This document shows positions 17,636 through 26,146 of a DNA stretch of 64,000 nt, piece by piece. The stretch comes from CAIUPE01 sp046092445 (GTDB lineage Bacteria; Pseudomonadota; Alphaproteobacteria; Rhizobiales; Beijerinckiaceae): positions 1 to 64,000 of the forward strand of contig JBJTDR010000106.1 of assembly GCA_046092445.1 (NCBI GenBank). The letters run 5' to 3'. The number at the start of each line of letters is the position of its first letter. Position 1 is the stretch's first letter. The notes under the pieces were generated by a model. It searched no databases and was not told where the DNA came from. It worked only from the letters and a program-made list of their open reading frames with translations. Made by a program: the position numbers and the translations under genes.

Positions 17636-18358
17636 TCAGGAAGTGCTGACGCCACTTTTGATGTATTTCTGCCAGATGCTCTCTGCACCGAGTTCGGCGA
17701 CAAATACCGCGTGGGATTTCTGCTCCGCATCCGTCAGACGAGATGGCAGCTCAGCGGCTCTTTTTCGTGTTTTTCCGTCATTCTGATTCGGGACCATGAC
17801 GCGGTCAACGTCTGACATGTTCTCGACGAGGCTGAGTGTCGTTTGACGTCCACCGAGAAGTTCGCTGTAAACTTCTGCCAGCAACTCGGCATCCAGAAGG
17901 GCCCCGTGTTTGACGCGTCGGCTCGTATCTATATTGTAACGCTGGCACAAAGCATCAAGACTGTTCAAAGCATATGGGTGCTTTCGTCTGGCAAGAGCCA
18001 GCGTATCGACGACACGATCCTGGCCAATCGCCGCGTGACCCAAACGCGTCAATTCCGCATTCAGGAATCCCATATCAAAGGATGCATTATGTGCGATGAG
18101 CCGAGAGTCACCAATAAAACTCAATAATTCTTCGACTATCGCTGAAAAAAGCGGCTTATCGGCGAGAAATTCAGCTGACAGGCCGTGAACACGAAAGGCA
18201 CCCTCCGGCATGTCGCGTTCGGGATTGATATAGGCATGAAAGGCTCTGCCAGTTGAAATCGAATTCTCGATTTCTATACATCCGATCTCAACAATACGAT
18301 CACCTCCCAGCGGATTGAGGCCTGTCGTTTCGGTATCAAAAACGATTTCGCGCGCCAT
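17636..18358 (-). CDS. dnaQ: DNA polymerase III epsilon subunit
   Basis: A 240-residue DEDDh 3'-5' proofreading exonuclease. Exo I is FDTETTGLNP near the N-terminus, Exo II is HNASFDMGFLN, and Exo III includes HGALLDAELLAEVY. The C-terminal tail that binds the alpha subunit is present. It is the last gene of the leftward ppsR-maf-aroE-coaE-dnaQ operon and directly abuts coaE. Confidence 0.95.
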   Translation of the reverse strand: MAREIVFDTETTGLNPLGGDRIVEIGCIEIENSISTGRAFHAYINPERDMPEGAFRVHGLSAEFLADKPLFSAIVEELLSFIGDSRLIAHNASFDMGFLNAELTRLGHAAIGQDRVVDTLALARRKHPYALNSLDALCQRYNIDTSRRVKHGALLDAELLAEVYSELLGGRQTTLSLVENMSDVDRVMVPNQNDGKTRKRAAELPSRLTDAEQKSHAVFVAELGAESIWQKYIKSGVSTS

Positions 18359-18973
18359 TCATGACCCTCCAGTCGCATTTCGTCCGCGAAGACCGCTGAA
18401 CATTCGAATGACGGCCGCGACCTGACGGTCGGCATCCTCGACGCCACGTCCCGTTTTGATGACGACATGTGCACGCTTTCGCTTCATGTCATCAGGAACT
18501 TGCTGTTCACGGATCCGGTTGAACCTGTCCTCTGTCATATCAGGTCGCATCAAGACGCGCCGCCTTTGCTCCAAGAAATCTGTTGAAACAACAATCACCG
18601 CATCGCAGCATCCCTCTCGGTTTTTTTCAAGCAGCAAGGGGATATCCAGTACAATCAACGGGACAGCGCCGTCCCGAGCTTGTATCACAAATTCTGTTTC
18701 GGCTCGATGAACCAAGGGATGAATACTTGCTTCAAGCTGGCGCAGGGCGTCCGGATTTTCAAAAACGATCTTGCCGAGCGCGACCCGATCAACGATGCCT
18801 TCCCTGACGACGCCCGGAAAGAGGTGGTCGACCAGCGGAATCGCTTCATTTCGATAGAGAGCGTGCACGACCTGATCCGCATCGTAAACCGGGATACCAC
18901 GCCGCCGGAACAGGCTTGCCGTGGTAGACTTTCCCATGCCGATCGATCCAGTCAGGCCGAGAACGAAGGTCAT
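18359..18973 (-). CDS. coaE: Dephospho-CoA kinase
   Basis: A 204-residue P-loop kinase that completes coenzyme A synthesis. The Walker A motif is GSIGMGKSTTA near residues 9-19, followed by the CoaE-typical VYDADQVVHALY and the EQRRRVLMRPDMTEDRF lid region. It lies between aroE (4-bp overlap) and dnaQ (abutting), the standard order in Rhizobiales. Confidence 0.96.
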   Translation of the reverse strand: MTFVLGLTGSIGMGKSTTASLFRRRGIPVYDADQVVHALYRNEAIPLVDHLFPGVVREGIVDRVALGKIVFENPDALRQLEASIHPLVHRAETEFVIQARDGAVPLIVLDIPLLLEKNREGCCDAVIVVSTDFLEQRRRVLMRPDMTEDRFNRIREQQVPDDMKRKRAHVVIKTGRGVEDADRQVAAVIRMFSGLRGRNATGGS

Positions 18974-19821
18974 GTGCTGATGCCCCGGATATTGTCTTCG
19001 ATGAGACGCCGTAGATCATCGGTCACGGCGGGGCGCTTTCCGAACCAGTGCTCAAAACCCGGTACCGCCTGGTGAAGCAGCATTCCGAGGCCGTCGACCA
19101 CGGGATTTCCACGTAATCTGGCATGCCGGAGCAAGTTTGTTTCGAGTGGAACATAGACAACATCCGTGACCACGGCATTTCTGCCTAACGAATCGAGAGG
19201 AAGTTCGAGATCGGGCTGACCGGACATTCCGAGAGAGGTCGTGTTCACGACAAGATCAGCACTTTCAAGGTGAACGGCGATCCTCGACCACTCGGCCACG
19301 CCGACTTGACCGCCGCTCGTCAAAGCCAGTTCTTCCGCACGCTGCCGCGTACGATTGACGATGGTGATCCTATCGATGTTCCGCTCCTGCAAGCCGGCGA
19401 TGATCGCGCGGGCTGCACCTCCGGCACCGAGAATGAGCGCACTCTTCGTGGTTTTATTCCAATCGGGATGACCCTGATCAAGATTGGCAAGAAAGCCGAT
19501 ACTATCGGTATTATCACCCCAGAGCCTGCCATTGCGGAACCAGAGGGTATTGGCTGCTCTGAGACGCCGCGCCCGGTCGGTTGCATCGTCAAGCACCCTG
19601 AAGGCAGCTTCCTTGTGGGGAATCGTGACATTGACACCCTCAAGTCCCTGTTCCGCGAGGGTTTTGATAAAACGCGAGAAATCTTCCGGCTTCACATCGT
19701 AACGGTCATAACGGCCGTGAATGCCGAATTGTTCAAGCCAATAACCGTGAATGAGTGGAGAGCGGGAATGTTTGACGGGATGGCCGACCACGCCGGCCCG
19801 CAGAATTTTTCCCGTGCTCAT
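18970..19821 (-). CDS. aroE: Shikimate dehydrogenase
   Basis: A 283-residue NADPH-dependent enzyme reducing 3-dehydroshikimate to shikimate. The substrate site SRSPLIHGYW and NVTIPHKEAAF, with its catalytic Lys, are intact. The nucleotide-binding loop is GAGGAARAIIAGL. It overlaps maf upstream and coaE downstream by 4 bp each. It acts in the same pathway as the aroKB fusion at 58.5-60.3 kb. Confidence 0.96.
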   Translation of the reverse strand: MSTGKILRAGVVGHPVKHSRSPLIHGYWLEQFGIHGRYDRYDVKPEDFSRFIKTLAEQGLEGVNVTIPHKEAAFRVLDDATDRARRLRAANTLWFRNGRLWGDNTDSIGFLANLDQGHPDWNKTTKSALILGAGGAARAIIAGLQERNIDRITIVNRTRQRAEELALTSGGQVGVAEWSRIAVHLESADLVVNTTSLGMSGQPDLELPLDSLGRNAVVTDVVYVPLETNLLRHARLRGNPVVDGLGMLLHQAVPGFEHWFGKRPAVTDDLRRLIEDNIRGIST

Positions 19822-20441
19822 GATGCTATCAATCCCTTTGCGCGCAGTTCCCGAAGCAGGAACAACAGGGGTAACCCCAGAATCGTAAAATAATCACCTT
19901 CGATCCGCTCGAAGAGATGAATACCTAGGCCTTCCAGTTGATAGGATCCAACGCTGATGAGTGCATCATCCCCCGCCGCATCAAGATAATTCCGGATTTC
20001 AGCGTCGGTCAAAACGCGCATGGCAAGACGTGCCTCATCGCTTGCCGAACAAATCGTTTCGCCATTGCGGACCACAGTTGCGGCAGACGTGAGAATATGA
20101 GTTTTGCCGGAAAGGTTTTGGAGCTGCTCGCGCGCTTCATACCGTGTCCCGGGTTTATGCAGCAATCGATCATTGAGCGCGAGGGTCTGGTCGGCACCGA
20201 TGACATAGTGATCCGGATAAAGTTTACTGACGACGAGCGCCTTTTCGCGGGCAAGATATTTTGCGATTTCTGTTCCGCCATCATGATTGTTTTCAAGGTG
20301 ACCGGAAAGCGCGCGCTCGTCAATTTCGGCCGAAACAGCGAGGACGGGAAGACCCGCCTGATGGAGCATTGCGCTGCGAACAGGACTTTTGGAGGCAAGG
20401 ATCAATGGATCGGCTGCACGCCAGAACGTTTTGTTTGACAT
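19818..20441 (-). CDS. Maf-like nucleoside triphosphate pyrophosphatase
   Basis: A 207-residue Maf/Ham1-type house-cleaning pyrophosphatase. The N-terminal LASKSPVRSAMLHQAGLP signature and the central catalytic-site region VIGADQTL are clear. Conserved Maf residues EIDERAL are present. The exact substrate (dTTP/UTP or m7GTP-like) cannot be assigned by eye. It overlaps ppsR by a single base and aroE by 4 bp. Confidence 0.92.
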   Translation of the reverse strand: MSNKTFWRAADPLILASKSPVRSAMLHQAGLPVLAVSAEIDERALSGHLENNHDGGTEIAKYLAREKALVVSKLYPDHYVIGADQTLALNDRLLHKPGTRYEAREQLQNLSGKTHILTSAATVVRNGETICSASDEARLAMRVLTDAEIRNYLDAAGDDALISVGSYQLEGLGIHLFERIEGDYFTILGLPLLFLLRELRAKGLIAS

Positions 20442-21271
20442 CAGTCAAACCCCTCAGCGGATTGCCGCGAACGATAGAGATCAATCACAGCGGCAGCAGT
20501 TTCCTCGATCGAACGCCGGGTTACATCGATCATGGGCCAGTTATTGCGCAGGCAGAGCTTGCGAGAGAAGGCCAGTTCTTCGGCAATTGCTGTTCGATCA
20601 ATATAGGGTGAGTCTTCATCGGCATTCAAGGCAAGAAGGCGGTTCTGCCGGATCTGACCGATCCGTTCGGGACTCGCGACGAGGCCGACAACAAGCGGAT
20701 TCTTCAGTCTTTCCAGCGGCAGGGGAAGGGAAATACCGGGCACGAGGGGGATATTGCCGGTTTTGAAACCGCGATTGGCAAGGTAAATACTTGTTGGCGT
20801 CTTTGATGTACGGCTGATCCCGACCAGAACAATATCCGCCAGCTCCAGATCATCTGTCATCTGGCCGTCATCGTGCATCATCGTATAGTTCAGCGCATCA
20901 ATCCGCTTGAAATAGTCAGCATCGAGAACATGCTGGGCACCGGGACGAAAGGAAGTCGTTGTTCCCAAATAGGCCTGAAACATGTTCAGGACCGGATCGA
21001 GTATAGACAGACACGGACAGCCCGTCTCCTGGCAAGCAATTTCAAGTTTGCGCGCCAGTTCGTGGTCAACGAGTGTATAGAGAACGATACCCGGCGAGGC
21101 CTCAAGCTGATTGATTATTCTATCCATTTGGGGAAACGACCGGACGAGCGGATAAATATGCTCGATGGCGGACATACTGGCATACTGAGCGGCGGCAGCA
21201 CGACTCACTGCGATCAGGGTCTCACCTGTGGAGTCGGAGATGAGATAAAGATGAAAAAAGCGTTTGTTCAA
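20441..21271 (-). CDS. PEP synthase / pyruvate phosphate dikinase regulatory protein (DUF299)
   Basis: A DUF299-family bifunctional kinase/pyrophosphorylase that inactivates and reactivates PEP synthase or PPDK through a regulatory Thr. The nucleotide-binding loop GISRTSKTPTSIYLANRGFK is intact. I prefer the TTG start at 21271: it yields the family-typical MNKRFFHLYLISDSTGET and has a strong ribosome-binding site (AGAGAGG, eight bases upstream). ATGs at 21301 and 21322 are in frame but lack one. In alphaproteobacteria this gene flanks the replication origin opposite hemE. Confidence 0.9.
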   Translation of the reverse strand: MNKRFFHLYLISDSTGETLIAVSRAAAAQYASMSAIEHIYPLVRSFPQMDRIINQLEASPGIVLYTLVDHELARKLEIACQETGCPCLSILDPVLNMFQAYLGTTTSFRPGAQHVLDADYFKRIDALNYTMMHDDGQMTDDLELADIVLVGISRTSKTPTSIYLANRGFKTGNIPLVPGISLPLPLERLKNPLVVGLVASPERIGQIRQNRLLALNADEDSPYIDRTAIAEELAFSRKLCLRNNWPMIDVTRRSIEETAAAVIDLYRSRQSAEGFD

Positions 21272-21657
21272 ATCGATAGCCTCTCTTTTAAACCTGTGCA
21301 TGAGTGGGGATAAATCAATCATTTTTTTGATCGGATGGCCCCTGACCCATCATTATGCCAATCAGGCTGGTTTTTCCTTCACATGCTTCCGGCACGGGAT
21401 AAGTTTGAAGCTGTCTTCTCAGAAAGTAAGGATATGAATCATCCAGCCGAATGACATGATCGCAGGTTGAACGGCTTGAGACATGATTGGATTGATAAAA
21501 ATCAAGTGTTGTTCCAATCCACCGACGATCGTCCCGGTCGCTATGTATTTTTACCGATCGTTGATCTACGGTGGAAAAACTGTTCAAAACGATTCATGAG
21601 TCATAATCCCTTCCCATCTACTAAATAAGAAATACTTCTCTCATAGGTTTTTTAGAA
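21272..21657. other. oriC: Probable chromosomal replication origin (oriC) region between ppsR and hemE
   Basis: This gene-free stretch lies between the DUF299 gene (homologue of the RP001 gene) and hemE. That is the position of the origin in Caulobacter and Rickettsia. Flanking genes diverge from it, and parAB with two parS sites lie within 10 kb. The sequence shows one strong DnaA-box-like 9-mer (see 21305-21313) and an AT-rich block next to hemE (about 21600-21655). GANTC sites occur at 21436, 21591 and 21598, the last two within 12 bp. An IHF-like AATCAA-N4-TTT lies near 21315. Boxes are sparse, so identification rests mainly on synteny. Confidence 0.65.
21305..21313 (-). promoter_or_regulatory. 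DnaA-box-like 9-mer
   Basis: Read on the minus strand it is TTATCCCCA, one mismatch from the consensus TTATCCACA. It falls in the non-coding spacer if the ppsR start is 21271. A second, weaker candidate (CTTATCCCG) is near 21395. Confidence 0.5.
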
Positions 21658-22698
21658 GTGCAGGACGATTTGACACTCGATAATCTTTTTATGAAAACCC
21701 TCAAAGGGGAAAAGGCGAACAGACCACCAATCTGGATGATGCGACAAGCAGGTCGCTATTTGCCCGAATATCGTGCTTTGCGGGCTAAAGCGCGATCTTT
21801 TCTAGAGTTTTGTTACACGCCGGAACTTGCGACCGAAGCAACTCTGCAGCCAATCAAAAGGTTCGGGTTTGACGCAGCTATTCTGTTTTCCGATATTCTT
21901 GTTGTGCCGGATGCGCTCGGCCAAAAAGTCGATTTTCTGGAAGGTGAAGGGCCGCGGCTTACTCCGGTTACCAATCAGGAAGAACTTGGCAATCTGAGGC
22001 CTGAAATAGACCTTAATCATTTGCGACCGGTCTTTGAGGCCATCAAGCTGGTGCGCGCAGATCTGACACCTCAAACGGCTCTGCTCGGCTTTTGCGGGGC
22101 GCCCTGGACAGTTGCAAGCTATATGGTGGCGGGAAAGAGCACTGCGGAGCTGGCCCCTCTGCGGATAACCGCATATCATGATCCGGTTTTCATGGAAAAA
22201 CTGATTGATCTTCTTGTCAGGAGTTCGACCGAATATCTGGTCCGGCAATTTCAATCAGGTGTCAATGCTGTGCAGATTTTCGAGAGCTTTGCCGGTGCGC
22301 TACCTCCGGCACTGTTCAAGAAATGGTCATTGGAACCGATACAAAGAATTATTGACGGTGTTCGAGCGTCAATCCCCGACGCACCGGTTCTGGTTTTTGC
22401 GCGTGGTGCTGGACTTGGAAACAGACGTGTTGCAACCGAAACACATGCCACCGTGGTCGGTCTCGACTGGAGTGTCGATTGTCTCTGGGCGGCGCAGGAA
22501 ATACAGCCACTCAAACCTGTTCAGGGCAATCTGGACCCACTCGCATTGGTGGCCGGCGGGGATGCGCTCAGAATGGGCGTCGATCATATCATGTCCGCGT
22601 TCGGGAATGGTCCCTATATTTTCAATTTGGGACATGGCATTGTTCCGGACACTCCCATTGATCATGTTGAGATGATGGTTCGGTGCGTTCGGGGATAG
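21658..22698 (+). CDS. hemE: Uroporphyrinogen decarboxylase
   Basis: A 346-residue enzyme that decarboxylates uroporphyrinogen III to coproporphyrinogen III. The N-terminal signature PPIWMMRQAGRYLPEYR and the substrate-cleft segment AILFSDILVVPDALG are present, as is GFCGAPWTVASYM. The likely start is a GTG at 21658; no better ATG lies near it. It is the first gene right of the putative origin and is followed by hemJ three bases after its stop. Confidence 0.96.
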   Translation: MQDDLTLDNLFMKTLKGEKANRPPIWMMRQAGRYLPEYRALRAKARSFLEFCYTPELATEATLQPIKRFGFDAAILFSDILVVPDALGQKVDFLEGEGPRLTPVTNQEELGNLRPEIDLNHLRPVFEAIKLVRADLTPQTALLGFCGAPWTVASYMVAGKSTAELAPLRITAYHDPVFMEKLIDLLVRSSTEYLVRQFQSGVNAVQIFESFAGALPPALFKKWSLEPIQRIIDGVRASIPDAPVLVFARGAGLGNRRVATETHATVVGLDWSVDCLWAAQEIQPLKPVQGNLDPLALVAGGDALRMGVDHIMSAFGNGPYIFNLGHGIVPDTPIDHVEMMVRCVRG

Positions 22699-22701
22699 AC
22701 G

Positions 22702-23127
22702 ATGTTTTATGACTGGCTGAAAGCCTTGCACATTATTTCGGTCATCGCATGGATGGCTGGAATGCTCTACCTGCCTCGTCTTTTTGTCTATCATGCAGCG
22801 GTTGCTGTCGGCTCCGAATCGTCTGAAGTTTTCAAAGTAATGGAGCGAAGACTTCTGCGTTTGATCATCAACCCCGCCATGATTGTGACGTGGATTTTCG
22901 GGCTTTGGATGGGCATTTCAGCGAACTGGTTTCACGCCGGCTGGTTTCATGTGAAACTAACATTGTTGATTTTGTTGACCTTTTGCCATGTTCTGTTTGC
23001 CCGGTGGACACGTCATTTCCAGAATGATCAAAATATTCATTCCGAGCGATTTTTCAGGATCATGAACGAAGTACCGACCGTGTTGATGATCGGGATTGTG
23101 ATCCTGGCTGTAACCAAGCCGTTTTGA
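22702..23127 (+). CDS. hemJ: Protoporphyrinogen oxidase HemJ
   Basis: A 141-residue integral membrane protein of the HemJ (formerly UPF0093) family, with about four transmembrane helices. The conserved His10 is in KALHIISVIAWMAGMLYLPR, and RRLLRLIINPAMIVTW and HVKLTLLILL follow. HemJ replaces HemG or HemY in most alphaproteobacteria. Direct adjacency to hemE supports a heme operon. Confidence 0.93.
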   Translation: MFYDWLKALHIISVIAWMAGMLYLPRLFVYHAAVAVGSESSEVFKVMERRLLRLIINPAMIVTWIFGLWMGISANWFHAGWFHVKLTLLILLTFCHVLFARWTRHFQNDQNIHSERFFRIMNEVPTVLMIGIVILAVTKPF

Positions 23128-23316
23128 AACGATCATGGCTTGTCATTGCGGGGTTTTTTCGGTATGCTTTTCAATGATGCTGATACCAAGATAATTTTGT
23201 TATGATCCCCTCATAACTGTCAGGGTCGGTTCAAGTTTTTACCTCTCTGCAATTTTAAATTGTCCCAAAATATGGATCGTCTCGTCAACGGGAGAGATAT
23301 TTCCCAGGAAGTCTCA

Positions 23317-24582
23317 ATGCGTGAAATGAAACTGAAAGATCTCAAAGCCAAGTCACCTACCGAACTGATCAGTGTTGCCGAGGAACTTCAGGTCGAAAAT
23401 GCCGGAACCATGCGCAAGCAGGAATTGATGTTTGCGATTCTGAAACAAATGGCAGCAAATGAAGTGGAGATTGTTGGCGAGGGTGTTGTCGAACTTCTTC
23501 CGGACGGTTTCGGTTTTCTTCGCTCGTCCGACTCGAATTACCTCGCTGGTCCTGACGATATTTATGTTTCTCCTTCGCAAATCAGAAAATTCGGTCTGCG
23601 AACAGGCGATACGGTTGAGGGGCAGATCAGAAGTCCAAAAGAAGGTGAACGCTATTTTGCACTTCTTAAGGTCAACACGATCAATTTTGAAGATCCGGAG
23701 AAGGCGCGACACAAGGTCAATTTTGACAATCTGACGCCGCTATATCCCAATAAGCGTCTCAGACTGGAAATCGAGGACCCGACGCGCAAGGACTTTTCGC
23801 CGCGTGTCATCGATATTGTTTCACCGATTGGAAAGGGTCAGCGCGGGTTGATCGTCGCACCCCCGAGAACGGGCAAAACTGTTCTTCTTCAGAATATTGC
23901 GCAATCAATTACGACGAATCATCCTGAATGTTATCTTATTGTTCTCCTGATTGATGAGCGGCCGGAGGAAGTCACTGACATGCAACGGTCGGTGAAGGGA
24001 GAAGTTGTGTCCTCGACTTTTGACGAGCCAGCCACCCGCCATGTTCAAGTTGCTGAAATGGTGATTGAGAAGGCCAAGCGCCTTGTTGAACATGGTCGTG
24101 ATGTTGTGATTCTGCTTGACTCGATCACGCGATTGGGACGGGCCTACAATACGGTCGTTCCATCGTCAGGGAAGGTTCTGACGGGCGGTGTCGATGCAAA
24201 TGCGCTTCAGCGCCCGAAGCGGTTTTTTGGTGCTGCGCGAAATATTGAAGAAGGTGGTTCACTGACGATCATTGCGACGGCCCTCATCGATACGGGAAGC
24301 CGCATGGACGAAGTGATTTTCGAAGAGTTCAAAGGCACAGGTAATTCGGAAATTATTCTTGATCGGAAGGTGTCCGACAAACGCGTCTTCCCGTCGCTCG
24401 ATATAACCCGTTCAGGTACGAGAAAGGAGGAGTTGCTGGTACCGTCCGATATGCTGAAGAAGACATATGTCCTGAGGCGGATTTTGAACCCGATGGGTAC
24501 AGTCGACGCAATCGAATTTTTGATTGATAAGCTCCGGCAAACCAAGAGTAATGCGGACTTTTTCGAATCAATGAATACATGA
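23317..24582 (+). CDS. rho: Transcription termination factor Rho
   Basis: A 421-residue hexameric RNA helicase. The N-terminal Rho domain (KLKDLKAKSPTEL), the cold-shock-like RNA-binding domain (DGFGFLRSSDSNYL) and the P-loop APPRTGKT are all in order. The ATG at 23317 is preferred over a TTG at 23260 because AGGAAG (23306-23311) lies five bases upstream and the length matches other alphaproteobacterial Rho proteins. The stop is 8 bp from the lptE start, an unusual neighbour (normally mnmE follows rho in Rhizobiales). The 189-bp spacer before it shows no convincing promoter. Confidence 0.97.
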   Translation: MREMKLKDLKAKSPTELISVAEELQVENAGTMRKQELMFAILKQMAANEVEIVGEGVVELLPDGFGFLRSSDSNYLAGPDDIYVSPSQIRKFGLRTGDTVEGQIRSPKEGERYFALLKVNTINFEDPEKARHKVNFDNLTPLYPNKRLRLEIEDPTRKDFSPRVIDIVSPIGKGQRGLIVAPPRTGKTVLLQNIAQSITTNHPECYLIVLLIDERPEEVTDMQRSVKGEVVSSTFDEPATRHVQVAEMVIEKAKRLVEHGRDVVILLDSITRLGRAYNTVVPSSGKVLTGGVDANALQRPKRFFGAARNIEEGGSLTIIATALIDTGSRMDEVIFEEFKGTGNSEIILDRKVSDKRVFPSLDITRSGTRKEELLVPSDMLKKTYVLRRILNPMGTVDAIEFLIDKLRQTKSNADFFESMNT

Positions 24583-24590
24583 GGATTTGA

Positions 24591-25094
24591 ATGGGGCGTA
24601 TCAGAGGGATTTTAGGCATTATCGGCGTTGGTTTGCTCCTCGCGGGATGTTTTCAACCCCTGCACGGCTCGACGTTTGGGGGCGGCGAGACACGGGCGAA
24701 GCTCGCTTCGGTGGATGTTGCACCTATTCCGGATCTGACGGGGCATTATCTCGAAGAAGAATTACGATTTGCCTTTACCGGAGGAAACCCGGCTGGTCCG
24801 ATCCGTTACAGGCTCCGCGTCACTCTCGCGGAAACTGTCGCAGCGGCAGCGGTGAATTCAAGTTCAGGGCGCGCGGAGGCTGCGTCGCTTCAGGTGCGGG
24901 CGAAATATGCTCTTGAGGATATGACAGGGCACACGGTTTTGGAAGGTAATGCTGTCGCGTCTGCTGCGATTGACCGGCTCCGTCAACGATTTGCGGGGTT
25001 GAGGGCGAATCGGGACGCAAGGATCCGGGTTGCCAGGGCTTTGTCCGACATAATTCAGACCCGGATAGGAGCCGATCTGGTGACCAAACGATAG
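24591..25094 (+). CDS. lptE: LPS-assembly lipoprotein LptE
   Basis: A 167-residue outer-membrane lipoprotein of the LptE family, the plug of the LptD translocon. A short signal peptide ends in the lipobox LLAGC with Cys20. The mature part has PLHG, then VAPIPDLTGHYLEEELRFAF, and is otherwise weakly conserved as usual for LptE. A GAGGA ribosome-binding site overlaps the rho stop. The normal Rhizobiales neighbour leuS is 7 kb away here. holA follows after 14 bp. Confidence 0.82.
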   Translation: MGRIRGILGIIGVGLLLAGCFQPLHGSTFGGGETRAKLASVDVAPIPDLTGHYLEEELRFAFTGGNPAGPIRYRLRVTLAETVAAAAVNSSSGRAEAASLQVRAKYALEDMTGHTVLEGNAVASAAIDRLRQRFAGLRANRDARIRVARALSDIIQTRIGADLVTKR

Positions 25095-25108
25095 GCGGGA
25101 GCATAACG

Positions 25109-26146
25109 GTGGCGATGCTGAAGAGCGGTGACGTTGACCGTTTCGTCAATCAACCCGGCGATAAATATTCGATATTTCTTGTCTATGGTCCGGATTCAGG
25201 ACTTGTTTCGGAGCGGTGCAAGAGGCTGGCGCATCGTCTGGCCGGAGATGCAGAAGACCCGTTCAATGTCGTGCGGCTTGACGCAGATGATCCGGGGGTG
25301 GATGCCGACCGGGTCGCCAATGAGTTGAATACGATCGGTCTTTTTGGAGATGCGAAGCTTGTTCGTTTGCGTGTCGGTAACCGGACATCGATCGCGGGTT
25401 TCAATCATCTGCTCGAACGGAGGGCACCAAATCGACTGTTGATTGAAGCAGGCGATTTATCAAGCAAGAGCGCGTTGCGGGTTGCCATAGAACGCGCCGA
25501 TTTTGGCGTGGCATTGCCTTGCTATGGCGACGAACAACGTGATCTGCCTTGGCTGCTCGACGGGATGTTACGCGAACGTGGACAGAAGATTTCGGCGGAA
25601 GCGAAGACCGAACTGATGGGTTTGCTTGGATCCGATCGACTTTTGACCCGGCAGGAGATTGAAAAGCTCTCGCTCTATGCGTTTGGGAAGCCACAGATTG
25701 AATCGTCAGATATCGATGCGATTATCGCGGACACTTCGGCATTATTGGTTGACCAGATCATTGACCATGTTTTTTCGGGAAACCCGGCAGAGGCTGATCG
25801 GGCTTTGGAGCGTGCGCTTCAGGAAAATCAGGCACCGGATTATGTGTTGGCCAGCGCGCTCCGCCACGCGATCATACTGCGGAACGCACGGTTTCAGTAT
25901 GAAGCGGGCCGGTCGACTTCCGACCTTGAACGGGATTTTCGTATTTTTTATAAACGGCAGTTGATGTTTCGGCAGCAACTGGCACGCTGGACGATCGAGG
26001 CACTGGAAAATGCGATCGGATTACTCGGAGAGGGACAAAATCTGCTGCGAAATTCGACGGTCAACAACGGAACGGTATTGTCAAGAACATTTTTAACGCT
26101 TGCGCTTGCTGCCCGTCGTGCGCGAGAGCGGTCAAATCAGCTCTGA
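25109..26146 (+). CDS. holA: DNA polymerase III delta subunit
   Basis: A 345-residue clamp-loader subunit that opens the beta clamp. The N-terminal region reads FLVYGPDSGLVSERCKRLA, followed by NVVRLDADD. The C-terminal half has the family pattern ALRHAIILRNARFQYEAGRS. The start is a GTG at 25109, with ATG at 25115 also possible. Its end overlaps the convergent parB by 10 bp. Confidence 0.93.
   Translation: MAMLKSGDVDRFVNQPGDKYSIFLVYGPDSGLVSERCKRLAHRLAGDAEDPFNVVRLDADDPGVDADRVANELNTIGLFGDAKLVRLRVGNRTSIAGFNHLLERRAPNRLLIEAGDLSSKSALRVAIERADFGVALPCYGDEQRDLPWLLDGMLRERGQKISAEAKTELMGLLGSDRLLTRQEIEKLSLYAFGKPQIESSDIDAIIADTSALLVDQIIDHVFSGNPAEADRALERALQENQAPDYVLASALRHAIILRNARFQYEAGRSTSDLERDFRIFYKRQLMFRQQLARWTIEALENAIGLLGEGQNLLRNSTVNNGTVLSRTFLTLALAARRARERSNQL

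Noticed and set aside
21315..21587. Minus-strand 90-codon frame in the ppsR-hemE spacer
   Set aside because: No family resemblance, no ribosome-binding site, and it covers the syntenic origin region. Treated as chance coding.
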